DNA of 64,000 nt. Source: Phycisphaeraceae bacterium D3-23. GTDB lineage: Bacteria > Planctomycetota > Phycisphaerae > Phycisphaerales > Phycisphaeraceae. Positions 1-9,689 of the stretch are shown one piece after another. Below the pieces are notes generated by a model. The model did no database searches. It was not told the DNA's origin and saw only the letters and a program-made list of their open reading frames with translations. How positions within the stretch are numbered: the stretch's first letter is position 1; every line of letters begins with the position of its first letter. The translations under genes were made by a program, and so were the position numbers. The stretch is from contig CP114179.1 in assembly GCA_039555135.1 (NCBI GenBank), forward strand, positions 3,410,001 to 3,474,000, given 5' to 3'.

Positions 1-1956
<1,956 letters not shown>

Positions 1957-2077
1957 GGTGGACTCGCTGCGGGGGATACGTTGGTGGGTGTAGCCCCGCA
2001 TTATCGCGGATTCGAGCCCTGCGACAACCGGGCGCTTCGCGGTGGATGCCGAGTGGTAGGATCCTGTCCGGCGCAAG

Positions 2078-2105
2078 AAAAGCCCTCCCGGTGGGGAGGG
2101 CTTTT
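2078..2105 (-). terminator. Intrinsic terminator after the prepilin-like gene
   Basis: A perfect 12-bp stem (2078-2089 with 2094-2105) and a four-base loop lies 25 bases beyond the stop of the minus-strand prepilin-like gene. The stem ends in AAAA on the plus strand, which gives a U run on the minus-strand transcript. It separates that gene from icd. The fold is symmetric, so it could also act on plus-strand transcripts. Confidence 0.85.
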
Positions 2106-2129
2106 GGGTTGGATGATTGGGGTATTTGT

Positions 2130-3026
2130 TTAGCCGCCGCCGCCACCGCCGTAGTACCAGTCGGGGTCGAAGCTTCGGGAGTCGAAGAAGCCGAAGAGGG
2201 TGCGTTCGGCGCGGTGGAAGTAGGGGATCGCGCCGGCGAGGTCTTGGTAGGCGGAGCCGGTGAAGGCGAGGAAGAGTGCGCTGCCGTCGCCGTAGAGCGC
2301 CGCCGAGCCGCGGTCGTCGTGGGGCATGTCGACGGTCTGGTAGGAGACGTTGCAGAACTGCATCGCGATCTGCGAGGTCTGGTTGTCGATATCGCGTTCG
2401 GTGTACTGCGGGTAGAGCGCGCGGTCGGATTCACTGCCGCCGCCTTTGGCGCGGTCCCAGAAGAGGTGGCGCCAGTAGTAGCTGCCCCAGCCGGATTCGG
2501 TGCCGGGCTGGAGGAAGTGTTCACCGCCGGCGTCGGGGTCGTTGTAGTGGGGGACGCGGTCATCGCCGCCGCCGGGCATGGACCAGCCGCGGATCACGGC
2601 GTTCTCGGGGCACCACGAGCCTTCGGCGGTGGCCAGGTACTCGCCGACCACCAGCCGGCCGCCGTTGCCGGCCTGCGTACCGATCGAGAGCATCTCGCCG
2701 CCCAATGCCGAGAAGTCGTTGTTGGGGACGGTCGTGACCATGCGTGCACCCGCAGAGCCCCAGCCCCCCCCGACGCTCACGGTGCCGACAGGCACAGAGT
2801 TTTTCCAGTCGTAGGCGTATGCCGAGCGTGCGATGCCGTTTTGGCGCATGTTGGCCATGCACTGGGCCTCACGTGCGGTCCGCCGGGCCCCGGACAGGGC
2901 CGGCAGCAGGATCGAGACCAATAGAGCAATGATGGAGATCACAACGAGCAACTCGATGAGCGTGAACGCTTGCCGTGAAGGCGTGGTCGATCTTCGTCCG
3001 TGGCGATAAGCGGTGAATAGTTCCAA
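2130..3026 (-). CDS. Prepilin-type N-terminal cleavage/methylation protein (pseudopilin-like)
   Basis: The N-terminus carries a type IV prepilin signal: a basic leader, then [16 protein letters not shown] with the Glu at mature position 5, followed by one long hydrophobic helix. The rest (about 250 residues) is a secreted domain rich in Trp, Tyr and Gly that ends in a run of glycines; planctomycetes carry many such proteins, of unknown individual role. I chose TTG at 3026 because a GGAG lies nine bases upstream (complement of 3036-3039). An ATG at 3107 in the same frame would add 27 residues ahead of the leader with no clear ribosome site. A strong terminator follows. Substrate and assembly partner cannot be told from the sequence. 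Confidence 0.82.
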   Translation of the reverse strand: MELFTAYRHGRRSTTPSRQAFTLIELLVVISIIALLVSILLPALSGARRTAREAQCMANMRQNGIARSAYAYDWKNSVPVGTVSVGGGWGSAGARMVTTVPNNDFSALGGEMLSIGTQAGNGGRLVVGEYLATAEGSWCPENAVIRGWSMPGGGDDRVPHYNDPDAGGEHFLQPGTESGWGSYYWRHLFWDRAKGGGSESDRALYPQYTERDIDNQTSQIAMQFCNVSYQTVDMPHDDRGSAALYGDGSALFLAFTGSAYQDLAGAIPYFHRAERTLFGFFDSRSFDPDWYYGGGGGG

Positions 3027-3197
3027 GCCTAGGTTCTCCAGAGAGTTATGAAGAGAAAAATGAGAATTTCGAAGACATGAAGGCGGCAATATGCGGATAA
3101 TACTCAAGAGGTCACATATTTAAGTTACGTATCTAACCGTAAGTCTACCCCGGGAATGGGGGATGCACAAGGGGTTTCCCTAGGAATCATATGGATC

Positions 3198-3225
3198 GCC
3201 CGGTCCGGGACAATCCGGACCGGGC
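3198..3225 (-). terminator. Hairpin downstream of kbl, possible terminator
   Basis: A perfect 11-bp GC-rich stem (3198-3208 with 3215-3225) and six-base loop lies 32 bases past the kbl stop codon. No strong U run follows on the minus strand, so it could be a weak terminator or a 3'-end protecting hairpin. Confidence 0.5.
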
Positions 3226-3257
3226 TTAGGGCCATTGTAGATTGAGGAAAAATCGGG

Positions 3258-4448
3258 TTAGCCCAGTTCTGCGTGGACGGCCGCGAACTGTTCGAGGGCG
3301 AAATCGAGGTCGTCAGTCTGATGGGCAGCGCTGATTTGTGTGCGGATGCGGGCCTTGCCCTGGGGGACGACGGGGAAGCTGAACGCGATCGCGTAGATGC
3401 CCCGCTGAAGCAGCTTGTCGGCAAACGTCGCGGCCTTGACCGCATCGCCGAACATGATCGGCACGATCGGGTGTTCGCCGGGCAGGGTGTCGAGCCCGAT
3501 CTTCGTGAGCCCTTCGCGCCAGTAGCGCGTGTTGGCTTCGAGCTTGTCGCGCAGGTTGGTCGAGCTGGAGAGCATGTCGAGGCACTTAATGGAAGCACTG
3601 ACGATGCTCGGGGCGACGGTGTTGCTGAAGAGGTAAGGGCGCGAGCGCTGGCGGAGCAGCTCGACGATTTCTTTCTTGGCCGAGGTGTACCCGCCCGACG
3701 CGCCGCCGAGCGCTTTGCCCAGCGTGCCGGTGATGATGTCGACACGGTCCATGACGCCGCAGTGCTCGGGTGTGCCCCGGCCGGTCTGGCCGACGAAGCC
3801 CACGGCGTGGGAATCGTCCACCATCACCAGCGCGCCGTACTTGTCGGCCAGGTCGCAGACGCCCTCGAGGTTGGCGATGTAGCCGTCCATCGAGAACACG
3901 CCGTCGGTCGCGATGAGTTTGTGCCGTGCGCCAGCCGCGACCGCCTCTTTGAGTTTGGTTTCGAGGTCGGCCATGTCGTTGTTCTTGTAGCGGTACCGCA
4001 TCGCCTTGCACAGCCGGACGCCGTCGATGATCGAGGCGTGGTTGAGCTCATCGCTGATGATGGCGTCCTCTTTGGTGAGCAGTGTTTCGAAGAGCCCGCC
4101 GTTGGCATCGAAGCAGGAGGTGTAGAGGATCGTGTCCTCCATCTTGAGGAACGCGCTGATTTTCTGTTCAAGGTCCTTGTGGATCAGCTGCGTACCGCAG
4201 ATGAATCGTACGGACGCGAGCCCGTAGCCCCAGTCATCGAAGCTGCCCTTCGCGGCGGCGATGATGTCGGGGTGGTCGGCCAGCCCGAGGTAATTATTCG
4301 CGCACATGTTGAGGACGGGCGTGTCGCTGCTCGTCACGCCGACGCGCGCGTCCTGGGGCGAGGTGATCACCCGCTCGTGCTTGTAGAGCCCGGCGTCCTT
4401 GATGTCGGAGAGGGTGGATTGGAGGTGCTGCTGGAAGTCGCCGTACAT
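3258..4448 (-). CDS. kbl: Glycine C-acetyltransferase (2-amino-3-ketobutyrate CoA ligase)
   Basis: This PLP enzyme cleaves 2-amino-3-oxobutyrate with CoA to glycine and acetyl-CoA, the second step of threonine breakdown after Tdh. Starting at ATG 4448 (MYGDFQQHL) it is 396 residues, close to the 398 of E. coli Kbl. Visible landmarks are the [10 protein letters not shown] entry, [10 protein letters not shown] and the PLP-lysine segment [16 protein letters not shown]. An in-frame ATG at 4502 lies inside the inverted repeat of the neighbouring cassette and is unlikely to be the start. The gene lies downstream of tdh on the same strand, but a GxxExxY cassette sits between the two, so co-transcription now has to read through it. 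Confidence 0.96.
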   Translation of the reverse strand: MYGDFQQHLQSTLSDIKDAGLYKHERVITSPQDARVGVTSSDTPVLNMCANNYLGLADHPDIIAAAKGSFDDWGYGLASVRFICGTQLIHKDLEQKISAFLKMEDTILYTSCFDANGGLFETLLTKEDAIISDELNHASIIDGVRLCKAMRYRYKNNDMADLETKLKEAVAAGARHKLIATDGVFSMDGYIANLEGVCDLADKYGALVMVDDSHAVGFVGQTGRGTPEHCGVMDRVDIITGTLGKALGGASGGYTSAKKEIVELLRQRSRPYLFSNTVAPSIVSASIKCLDMLSSSTNLRDKLEANTRYWREGLTKIGLDTLPGEHPIVPIMFGDAVKAATFADKLLQRGIYAIAFSFPVVPQGKARIRTQISAAHQTDDLDFALEQFAAVHAELG

Positions 4449-4461
4449 TTCTGGGGGGTCC

Positions 4462-4504
4462 TTTTTAACGCCAAGGTGCCAAGGGTAGGGAGAGGTAGCC
4501 AAGG
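4462..4504. repeat. Left inverted repeat of the GxxExxY cassette
   Basis: It starts with TTTTTAACGCCAAGG and continues as GCCAAGG-type words at 9-10-base spacing. It pairs with 4914-4956. The same word family recurs elsewhere in the window without the gene. Confidence 0.85.
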
Positions 4505-4510
4505 GGGAGT

Positions 4511-4906
4511 TTAGAAAGTGGGGTTGATGATGCGCTTGATGCCGTTTTTTAGGAGTAGGACGTTGAAGTTGATGAGTAGGCCGAGGTGGAGGTCCAGGCC
4601 TTTGAGGTACGCGAGGACTTGAGCAGAGTGGATCGGGGCGAAATGTTCGATGGCTTTGAGTTCAACGATCAGTGTGTTTTCAACGAGGAGATCGACACGT
4701 GACTCGCCGACGTCGATGCCTTCATAGTTCACTTGGAACCTGTGTTGCGCAACATAGGTAATCCCTTGTCGGGTCAGTTCCACACACATCGCCTTCTCGT
4801 ACACCGATTCCAGGTGCCCCGGGCCTAGGGTTCGATGTACCTCGATCGCTGCGCCGATTACGCGATGAGCCAATGCATCCACTTCTTCGCTCGGTTCCCG
4901 ACTCAT
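4511..4906 (-). CDS. GxxExxY family protein (PDDEXK_3 nuclease-like)
   Basis: This 131-residue protein carries the family signature [10 protein letters not shown] and a later D..ExK core ([16 protein letters not shown]), matching the PD-(D/E)XK nuclease-like fold assigned to GxxExxY proteins; no member activity can be inferred with certainty. Start ATG 4906 ([10 protein letters not shown]) is preceded by AAGGA that belongs to the right inverted repeat, so the repeat supplies the ribosome site. An ATG at 4933 would place nine extra residues inside the repeat. The length fits the family (about 125-130). The gene lies between tdh and kbl, with which it has no metabolic link, and it forms the whole cargo of the inverted-repeat cassette. 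Confidence 0.88.
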   Translation of the reverse strand: MSREPSEEVDALAHRVIGAAIEVHRTLGPGHLESVYEKAMCVELTRQGITYVAQHRFQVNYEGIDVGESRVDLLVENTLIVELKAIEHFAPIHSAQVLAYLKGLDLHLGLLINFNVLLLKNGIKRIINPTF

Positions 4907-4913
4907 ACTTCTT

Positions 4914-4956
4914 CCTTGGCGACCTCTCCCCACCCTTGGCTCCTTGGCGTTAAAAA
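4914..4956. repeat. Right inverted repeat of the GxxExxY cassette
   Basis: This is the partner of 4462-4504 and ends five bases before the tdh stop codon. A 20-base piece of it (4933-4952) recurs identically at 14466-14485. Confidence 0.85.
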
Positions 4957-4961
4957 CCGAT

Positions 4962-5996
4962 TCACCAAGACAAAATCACCTTCCCGCACTGCCCCGACAG
5001 CATCGCGTCGAAGCCTTGCTGGTAGTCGTCGACGCCGAAGCGATGAGTGATGACGGGGGTGAGGTCGAGGCCGGACTGCACCATCGATGCCATCTTGTAC
5101 CAGGTCTCGTACATCTCTCGGCCGTAGATGCCCTTGATCGTGAGCATGTTGAAGACGACGGTGTTCCAGTCGATGGCCATGCCGGCTTCGGGGATGCCGA
5201 GGATGGAGATCTTCCCGCCGTGGGCCATGTTGGCGATCATGTCGGCAAACGCACGCGGGTTGCCGGACATCTCTAAACCGACGTCGAAGCCCTCGCGCAT
5301 GCCGAGTGTTTTCTGTGTCTGCGCGATCGAGGTCTGTGCGACGTTGACGATATGCGTCGCTCCCATCGTCGCGGCGAGGTCGAGGCGGTAGTCGTTGACA
5401 TCGGTGACGACGACATGCCTCGCGCCCGCGTGTTTGCAGATCGCCGCGGCCATGATGCCGATCGGGCCCGCGCCGGTGATGAGGACGTCCTCGCCCAGCA
5501 GGTCCCACTGCAGCGCGGTGTGCGTCGCGTTACCGAAGGGGTCGAAGATCGATGCGACGTCGCGGTCGATATCGCTGGGGTGCTCCCAGACGTTGGAGTA
5601 GGGGATCGCGATGTACTCGGCGAACGCACCCGTGCGGTTCACGCCGACGCCCTGGGTGTCCCGGCACAGGTGCCGCCGGCCGGCGAGGCAGTTGCGGCAG
5701 CGGCCGCAGATCACGTGACCCTCGCCGGACACGACCATGCCGGGCTTGAAGACGCTGACGTTGCTGCCGACTTCGACGATCTCGCCGACGAACTCGTGGC
5801 CGACGACCATCGGCACGGGGATCGTCTTGCTCGCCCAGGCGTCCCATTTGTAGATGTGCAGGTCGGTCCCGCAGATGCCGGTGCGGTCGACCTTGATGAG
5901 CACCTCGTTGATGCCGATCGTCGGCACGGGGACGTCCTGCATCCAGATGCCTTCTTCGGGCTTGGCTTTGACCAGGGCTTTCATCGTTTCAGGCAT
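4962..5996 (-). CDS. tdh: L-threonine 3-dehydrogenase
   Basis: This zinc-dependent medium-chain dehydrogenase oxidises threonine to 2-amino-3-oxobutyrate with NAD, feeding Kbl. From ATG 5996 ([10 protein letters not shown]) it has 344 residues against 341 in E. coli. The catalytic zinc site is shown by [13 protein letters not shown] and [12 protein letters not shown], the structural zinc loop by [15 protein letters not shown], and the nucleotide fold by [18 protein letters not shown]. The order tdh-kbl is the classical threonine-to-glycine operon, interrupted here by the GxxExxY cassette that begins five bases after the stop. An in-frame ATG at 6068 is too far upstream for the family. Confidence 0.97.
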   Translation of the reverse strand: MPETMKALVKAKPEEGIWMQDVPVPTIGINEVLIKVDRTGICGTDLHIYKWDAWASKTIPVPMVVGHEFVGEIVEVGSNVSVFKPGMVVSGEGHVICGRCRNCLAGRRHLCRDTQGVGVNRTGAFAEYIAIPYSNVWEHPSDIDRDVASIFDPFGNATHTALQWDLLGEDVLITGAGPIGIMAAAICKHAGARHVVVTDVNDYRLDLAATMGATHIVNVAQTSIAQTQKTLGMREGFDVGLEMSGNPRAFADMIANMAHGGKISILGIPEAGMAIDWNTVVFNMLTIKGIYGREMYETWYKMASMVQSGLDLTPVITHRFGVDDYQQGFDAMLSGQCGKVILSW

Positions 5997-6078
5997 GGCG
6001 GGGGCTCGGCGGGCGGTGGGGCGGATCGCGGAGTATAGCGGTGAGGCGTGGCCATTGTGGGCACACACCGATGAAACC

Positions 6079-6169
6079 TAACGCCAAGTCGCCAAGCCGC
6101 AAAGACGCCAAGGGGCACATAGATTTCCACCTCTTCTTGGCGTCTTGGCGTCTCTGCGTCTTGGCGTTT
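6079..6169. repeat. Gene-less inverted repeat of the CGCCAAG family
   Basis: About 33 bases at each end form an imperfect inverted repeat (roughly five mismatches) made of CGCCAAG and CGCAAAG words at 9-base spacing, around about 20 unrelated bases. Its words match the ends of the GxxExxY cassette at 4462-4956, but no gene lies inside. It sits upstream of tdh and of the leucine leader promoter. Confidence 0.7.
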
Positions 6170-6211
6170 TCTCCGGAGGACGGAGCGCGGCGAGCAGGGG
6201 GCAACTCAGCA

Positions 6212-6240
6212 TTGACACCGTACGCAGGCAGCGTTATCGT
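6212..6240 (+). promoter_or_regulatory. Sigma70-type promoter of the leucine leader
   Basis: A perfect -35 TTGACA (6212-6217), a 17-base spacer and a -10 TATCGT (6235-6240, four of six consensus) lie immediately before the leader peptide ATG at 6247. With the usual 6-7 bases from -10 to start, transcription would begin at or next to that ATG. Confidence 0.72.
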
Positions 6241-6246
6241 GCCCCC

Positions 6247-6330
6247 ATGCACCGCGACCTGCTCCTGACCGGCGACCTTGCAAGCGGCCTCCTCGGCCTG
6301 CTGCTTATCCATCCCGCCGGCCAGGGCTAA
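6247..6330 (+). CDS. leuL: Putative leucine leader peptide (27 aa, nine Leu)
   Basis: The short frame encodes MHRDLLLTGDLASGLLGLLL followed by IHPAGQG and TAA. Nine of its 27 residues are leucine, in runs LLL, LL and LLL. It lies between a good promoter and an intrinsic terminator, with leuA next, which is the classical layout of ribosome-mediated attenuation: stalling on Leu codons when charged leucyl-tRNA is scarce would prevent terminator folding. The ATG is only six bases after the -10 box, so the message would be leaderless or nearly so, and no Shine-Dalgarno is present. No database match is implied; the assignment rests on composition and layout. Confidence 0.75.
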   Translation: MHRDLLLTGDLASGLLGLLLIHPAGQG

Positions 6331-6358
6331 CGCGATCCAACCCCTCAACGATCGACCC

Positions 6359-6392
6359 AACCCCGCCGGCCACTCGGCGGGGTTATTGTATT
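6359..6392 (+). terminator. Attenuator terminator before leuA
   Basis: A nine-bp GC-rich stem (6359-6367 with 6376-6384) is followed by TTATTGTATT. It lies 28 bases after the leader stop and about 100 bases before leuA. Ten bases of the 5' arm region (6362-6371) also occur at the end of the leader (6313-6322), so the 3' arm has a competing upstream partner, as expected of an antiterminator. The exact alternative fold was not computed. Confidence 0.78.
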
Positions 6393-6487
6393 CGCCTCGA
6401 TGTATCGAACACCCACGTACTTAATCCAAACCACTCGCTCGAATGCCCCGACCCAGGCCCTAGGCCCTAACCCCTAGCGACTACACC

Positions 6488-8056
6488 ATGCCCACTCCCA
6501 TCCGCATTTTCGACACCACCCTCCGCGACGGCGAGCAATCGCCCGGCGCGTCGCTGAACCACGACGAGAAGGTCCAGATCGCCCGGCAGCTCGAAGCCAT
6601 GGGTGTCGACATCATCGAGGCCGGCTTCCCCATCACCAGCCAAGGCGACTTCGAGGCCGTCAAAGCCATCGGCAAAGACCTCGCGCAGACGACGGTGTGT
6701 GGGCTCGCCCGCTGTATCAACGCCGATATCGAGCGCGCGGCCGAGGCGCTCAAGAATGCGCACAAGCCCCGCATCCACGTCTTCTGCGCGACCTCGAACA
6801 TCCACCTCGAACACAAGTTCGGCAAGCCCTTCGAGGCGATCCTCGAGATGTCCGTCAAGGGCGTCGAGAAAGCGAAGCAGTATGTCGACGACATCGAGTT
6901 CAGCCCCGAGGACGGCAGCCGGACCGGCATCGACGAGCTCGAACAGATCACCCGAGCAGCGATTGAGGCCGGTGCGACCACGATCAACATCCCCGACACG
7001 GTCGGCTACTCGATGCCGGCCGAGTACGGCGCGATCTTCTCGCAGCTCCGCGAGCGCATCCCCGAGATCGATAAAGACGGCGTCATCTTGTCCGCTCATT
7101 GCCATAACGACCTGGGCGTCGCCGTCGCCAACTCGCTCGCCGCGGTTGAGGGCGGGGCGCGGCAGGTCGAGTGCACGATCAACGGCATCGGCGAACGCGC
7201 GGGCAACGCGGCGCTCGAAGAGATCGTCATGGCCCTGCGCACCCGCGCGGACTTCTATGGCAAGTACACGACGGCGATCGACGCCGCGAAGATCTACCAC
7301 GCCAGCCGGATGGTCTCGACGCTGACGGGGCTGACCGTGCAGCGCAACAAGGCCGTGGTCGGGCAGAACGCCTTCGCCCACGAGGCGGGCATCCACCAGG
7401 ACGGGATGCTGAAAAACCGCAACACGTACGAGATTATGGACCCGCGCGACATCGGCGTGCCCGAGAGCAAACTGGTTTTGGGCAAGCACTCGGGCCGGCA
7501 CGCGCTGGCCGACCGGATCAAGGAGCTGGGCTACGCCGTGGACGAGCCCACGCTTGAGCGGGTGTACCACGAATTCAAGTCCCTCGCGGACAAGAAGAAG
7601 GATGTCTACGACGAAGATATTGAGGCGCTGCTGGACCAGGGGCTGAGCGATAGCAAGGCGCATTACGAGCTGGTGCGTTTCCACGTCACTGCGGGGACCG
7701 AGCAGACGTCGATGGCCTACGTCATGCTCAAGACGCCGGACGGCGAGATGAAGGACGACACCGCGCACGGGTTTGGCCCGATCGAGGCGGTGCTGTCGGC
7801 GGTGCAGCGCATCGCCGGGGTCGAGGCGACGCTCGAAGAGTACGCCTCGCGCGCGTTGACCGGGGGGCAGGAGGCGATGGGCGAGGCGAACGTCCGCATC
7901 AGCAGCGGCGGTCGCATGGCGCGGGGGCGCGGCGTCTCGACCGACATCATCGAGGCGGTGGTGATCGCGTTTGTCACGGCCATCAACCGCATCGCCGCGA
8001 TGGGGCCGGCCCCCGAGAAGCCCGAGGGCGATACCGCCGGGTTCGCGTCGCCATGA
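6488..8056 (+). CDS. leuA: 2-isopropylmalate synthase
   Basis: The enzyme condenses acetyl-CoA with 2-oxoisovalerate in the first committed step of leucine synthesis. The 522-residue protein opens with the family motif [16 protein letters not shown], carries the metal-binding [15 protein letters not shown], and the second signature [18 protein letters not shown]. The C-terminal third fits the LeuA regulatory domain that binds leucine. The gene lies downstream of a putative leucine leader and attenuator, so both feedback and attenuation control are plausible. Its stop overlaps the next start by four bases, linking it to the methyltransferase. Confidence 0.97.
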   Translation: MPTPIRIFDTTLRDGEQSPGASLNHDEKVQIARQLEAMGVDIIEAGFPITSQGDFEAVKAIGKDLAQTTVCGLARCINADIERAAEALKNAHKPRIHVFCATSNIHLEHKFGKPFEAILEMSVKGVEKAKQYVDDIEFSPEDGSRTGIDELEQITRAAIEAGATTINIPDTVGYSMPAEYGAIFSQLRERIPEIDKDGVILSAHCHNDLGVAVANSLAAVEGGARQVECTINGIGERAGNAALEEIVMALRTRADFYGKYTTAIDAAKIYHASRMVSTLTGLTVQRNKAVVGQNAFAHEAGIHQDGMLKNRNTYEIMDPRDIGVPESKLVLGKHSGRHALADRIKELGYAVDEPTLERVYHEFKSLADKKKDVYDEDIEALLDQGLSDSKAHYELVRFHVTAGTEQTSMAYVMLKTPDGEMKDDTAHGFGPIEAVLSAVQRIAGVEATLEEYASRALTGGQEAMGEANVRISSGGRMARGRGVSTDIIEAVVIAFVTAINRIAAMGPAPEKPEGDTAGFASP

Positions 8057-8760
8057 GCCGCAGCGAGTTCGGCGACATCGCGTTGGAGTACTACAAACGG
8101 CGTGACTACGTCGGCCTGTTCGAGGCGCTCTACGCACAGGTGGACGGCGACCCGGGCCGGGTGCCTTGGGCGGACCTCATGCCTAATCCGATCCTGTCGC
8201 GCTGGCTGGACGAGCAGAAGGTGGGACGGCCGTCTCGGCCGTCTGAGGAACCAACGGGCGGTACGCCTGTTCCACTTGTGCCACGCGCGGCGGTCGTCGG
8301 CTGCGGGTTGGGCGATGATGCCCACTTGCTGGCCCAGCGGGGCTATGACGTACTCGGCTTCGATGTCGCCCCGACCGCGGTCGAATGGGCGCGTCGGCGG
8401 TTCACGCGCGATCGCCTGCGATTCGAGACGGCCGACCTGTTCGACCTGCCCGCTGATTGGCGTGGTGCATTTGACCTTGTCGTTGAAATCTACACCTTCC
8501 AGTCGCTGCCCCTTGCGGTGCGGCCGGCGGCCTTTGACAATGCCGCGTCGCTGGTCGCGCCGGGCGGCCGGCTGTTGATCGTGTGTCGTGGCCGGGACGA
8601 AGACGAGCCCGCGACGAAGCTGCCGTTCCCGTTGATCAGGTCGGAGCTGGATCGTTTCGTCAAAGCGGGTTTGGCAGAGTCGCGCTTCGAGGATTTTGTG
8701 GACGACGAAGACCCGCCCGTTCGGCGATTTTTGGCGGAGTTTGTGCAGCCCGACAGATAG
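8053..8760 (+). CDS. Class I SAM-dependent methyltransferase (TPMT-like), with in-frame repeat insertion
   Basis: The 235-residue protein has an N-terminal segment like thiopurine methyltransferase relatives (W-x-x-LMPNPILSRW), the SAM loop VVGCGLGDDAHLLAQRGYDV at about residues 81-100, and DLFDLPADW further on. The substrate is unknown. Residues 57-76 (GRPSRPSEEPTGGTPVP and flanks) are encoded by a REP-like palindromic repeat at 8221-8277 inserted exactly where family members go straight from the N-terminal part to the SAM loop. The frame stays open through it. The start overlaps the leuA stop by four bases (ATGA), so the two are translationally coupled although no metabolic link is known. 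Confidence 0.82.
   Translation: MSRSEFGDIALEYYKRRDYVGLFEALYAQVDGDPGRVPWADLMPNPILSRWLDEQKVGRPSRPSEEPTGGTPVPLVPRAAVVGCGLGDDAHLLAQRGYDVLGFDVAPTAVEWARRRFTRDRLRFETADLFDLPADWRGAFDLVVEIYTFQSLPLAVRPAAFDNAASLVAPGGRLLIVCRGRDEDEPATKLPFPLIRSELDRFVKAGLAESRFEDFVDDEDPPVRRFLAEFVQPDR
8221..8277. repeat. REP-like palindromic repeat inside a coding region
   Basis: The element starts GTGGGACGGCCGTCTCGGCC and ends near CGGGCGGTACGCCTGTTCCA; both ends are short imperfect palindromes of the same build as the intergenic repeats at 8779-8870 and 25206-25300. It adds about 20 codons without breaking the frame. Confidence 0.65.
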
Positions 8761-8778
8761 ATGCCGGGCAAGCGAACC

Positions 8779-8870
8779 GTGGGGCAGACATTCCTGTCTG
8801 CCATCCGGCGCAGCCGGAACGATACACCCTTTGGCCTTCGGCCAATGGCAGACAGGAATGTCTGCCCCAC
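8779..8870. repeat. Nested palindromic REP-like element
   Basis: Two perfect 25-base arms (8779-8803 and 8846-8870) beginning GTGGGGCAGACATTCC face each other. Each is followed inwards by its own small hairpin (8804-8818 and 8830-8844). The element fills the space between the methyltransferase and the acetyltransferase; a single-stranded copy would fold strongly. Confidence 0.88.
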
Positions 8871-8901
8871 GAGTGGGCAAAGCAATGGGAAGGAGTCATA
8901 C

Positions 8902-9465
8902 ATGAGCGGATTCATACTACCTGTCGCCGACGGCATCGCGCTGCGCCTTGTCGAGCCCCGCCACGCCGAGGAGATGTTCGCGGTGGTCGATGCGAACCGC
9001 GCCCACATCGCGCGGTGGATGCCTTGGCCCGACCACACGCAGTCGCCCGACGATTCACGGCAGTACGCCGAGCGGTCGCTGCGCGAGTTCGCGGAGCACA
9101 CGGCCATCGGCCTGAGCATCCTCGTCGACGGCAAGATCGTCGGCGGCAGCGGGTGGACCGACTGGAACGACAAGGTCGATGCGCTGGGCGTGCGCCACGC
9201 CAGCGCCGACATCGGCTACTGGATCGCCGAGGGCTTCTCGGGCAAGGGGATCGTTACGCGCTGCGTCGATGCACTCACGCAGTACGCCTTTGACGTGTAC
9301 GACCTGCATCGGCTGACGATCCGCGCCGAGCCGGAGAACCCCAAGAGCTGGAAGGTCGCCGAGCGCTGCGGTTATGAGCGCGAGGGCACGATGCGCGGCG
9401 TCTGCCTGTTCCGCGACCGCTGGATCGACCACCACCTCTACGCGAAGGTCAACCCCAGCCATTGA
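8902..9465 (+). CDS. GNAT family N-acetyltransferase (RimJ/RimL type)
   Basis: The 187-residue protein resembles ribosomal-protein serine/alanine acetyltransferases: an early RLVEPRHAEEMFAVVDANR, the IGYWIAEGFSGKGIVTRC acetyl-CoA loop (Q/R-x-x-G-x-G/A variant GFSGKG), and the late NPKSWKVAERCGYEREG. ATG 8902 is preceded by GGGAAGGAG at 8888-8895, which makes the start secure; reading further upstream would translate the REP element. The substrate could be a ribosomal protein N-terminus or a small amine. It stands alone after the repeat. Confidence 0.9.
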   Translation: MSGFILPVADGIALRLVEPRHAEEMFAVVDANRAHIARWMPWPDHTQSPDDSRQYAERSLREFAEHTAIGLSILVDGKIVGGSGWTDWNDKVDALGVRHASADIGYWIAEGFSGKGIVTRCVDALTQYAFDVYDLHRLTIRAEPENPKSWKVAERCGYEREGTMRGVCLFRDRWIDHHLYAKVNPSH

Positions 9466-9689
9466 GCCGAGCCGTGAATCGCTGCGCCGTGCGCGTGGGG
9501 GTTTTCTGCGATACCGTTGTGCGATTCAAGGATTTACACGCCCGGGGTGCCGGGACTGGCAGACCCCACCCCCGTTAGCCGATAGTTAGAAAGGGGCAAC
9601 AAAGCCCGTGCCGGCGTGGCCCCGATGGGCTACAGTACCGGCGAAGCCGAAACGGATGTCGGTGGCCCGGAGACCCTGGAGAAATCAGG

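Larger units (their letters stand above)
4462..4956 (-). mobile_element. GxxExxY cassette with 43-bp terminal inverted repeats
   Basis: A 495-bp unit consists of one gene and its two ends. The left end (4462-4504) and the reverse complement of the right end (4914-4956) match at 40 of 43 positions. The gene stop lies six bases inside the left repeat and its preferred start eight bases inside the right one, so almost nothing else fits in. The unit sits exactly between tdh (stop at 4962) and kbl (start at 4448) in the same orientation. No target-site duplication is obvious and no transposase is encoded, so if it is mobile it is moved by another factor or by the nuclease itself. Confidence 0.72.

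Noticed and set aside
3273-4514. Long plus-strand frame opposite kbl
   Set aside because: It mirrors kbl codon for codon and has low-complexity Asp/Val/Gly-rich translation typical of antisense frames.
4462-4956. Ordinary insertion sequence
   Set aside because: No transposase motif and no clear target duplication; the only gene is GxxExxY, so it is reported as a distinct cassette.
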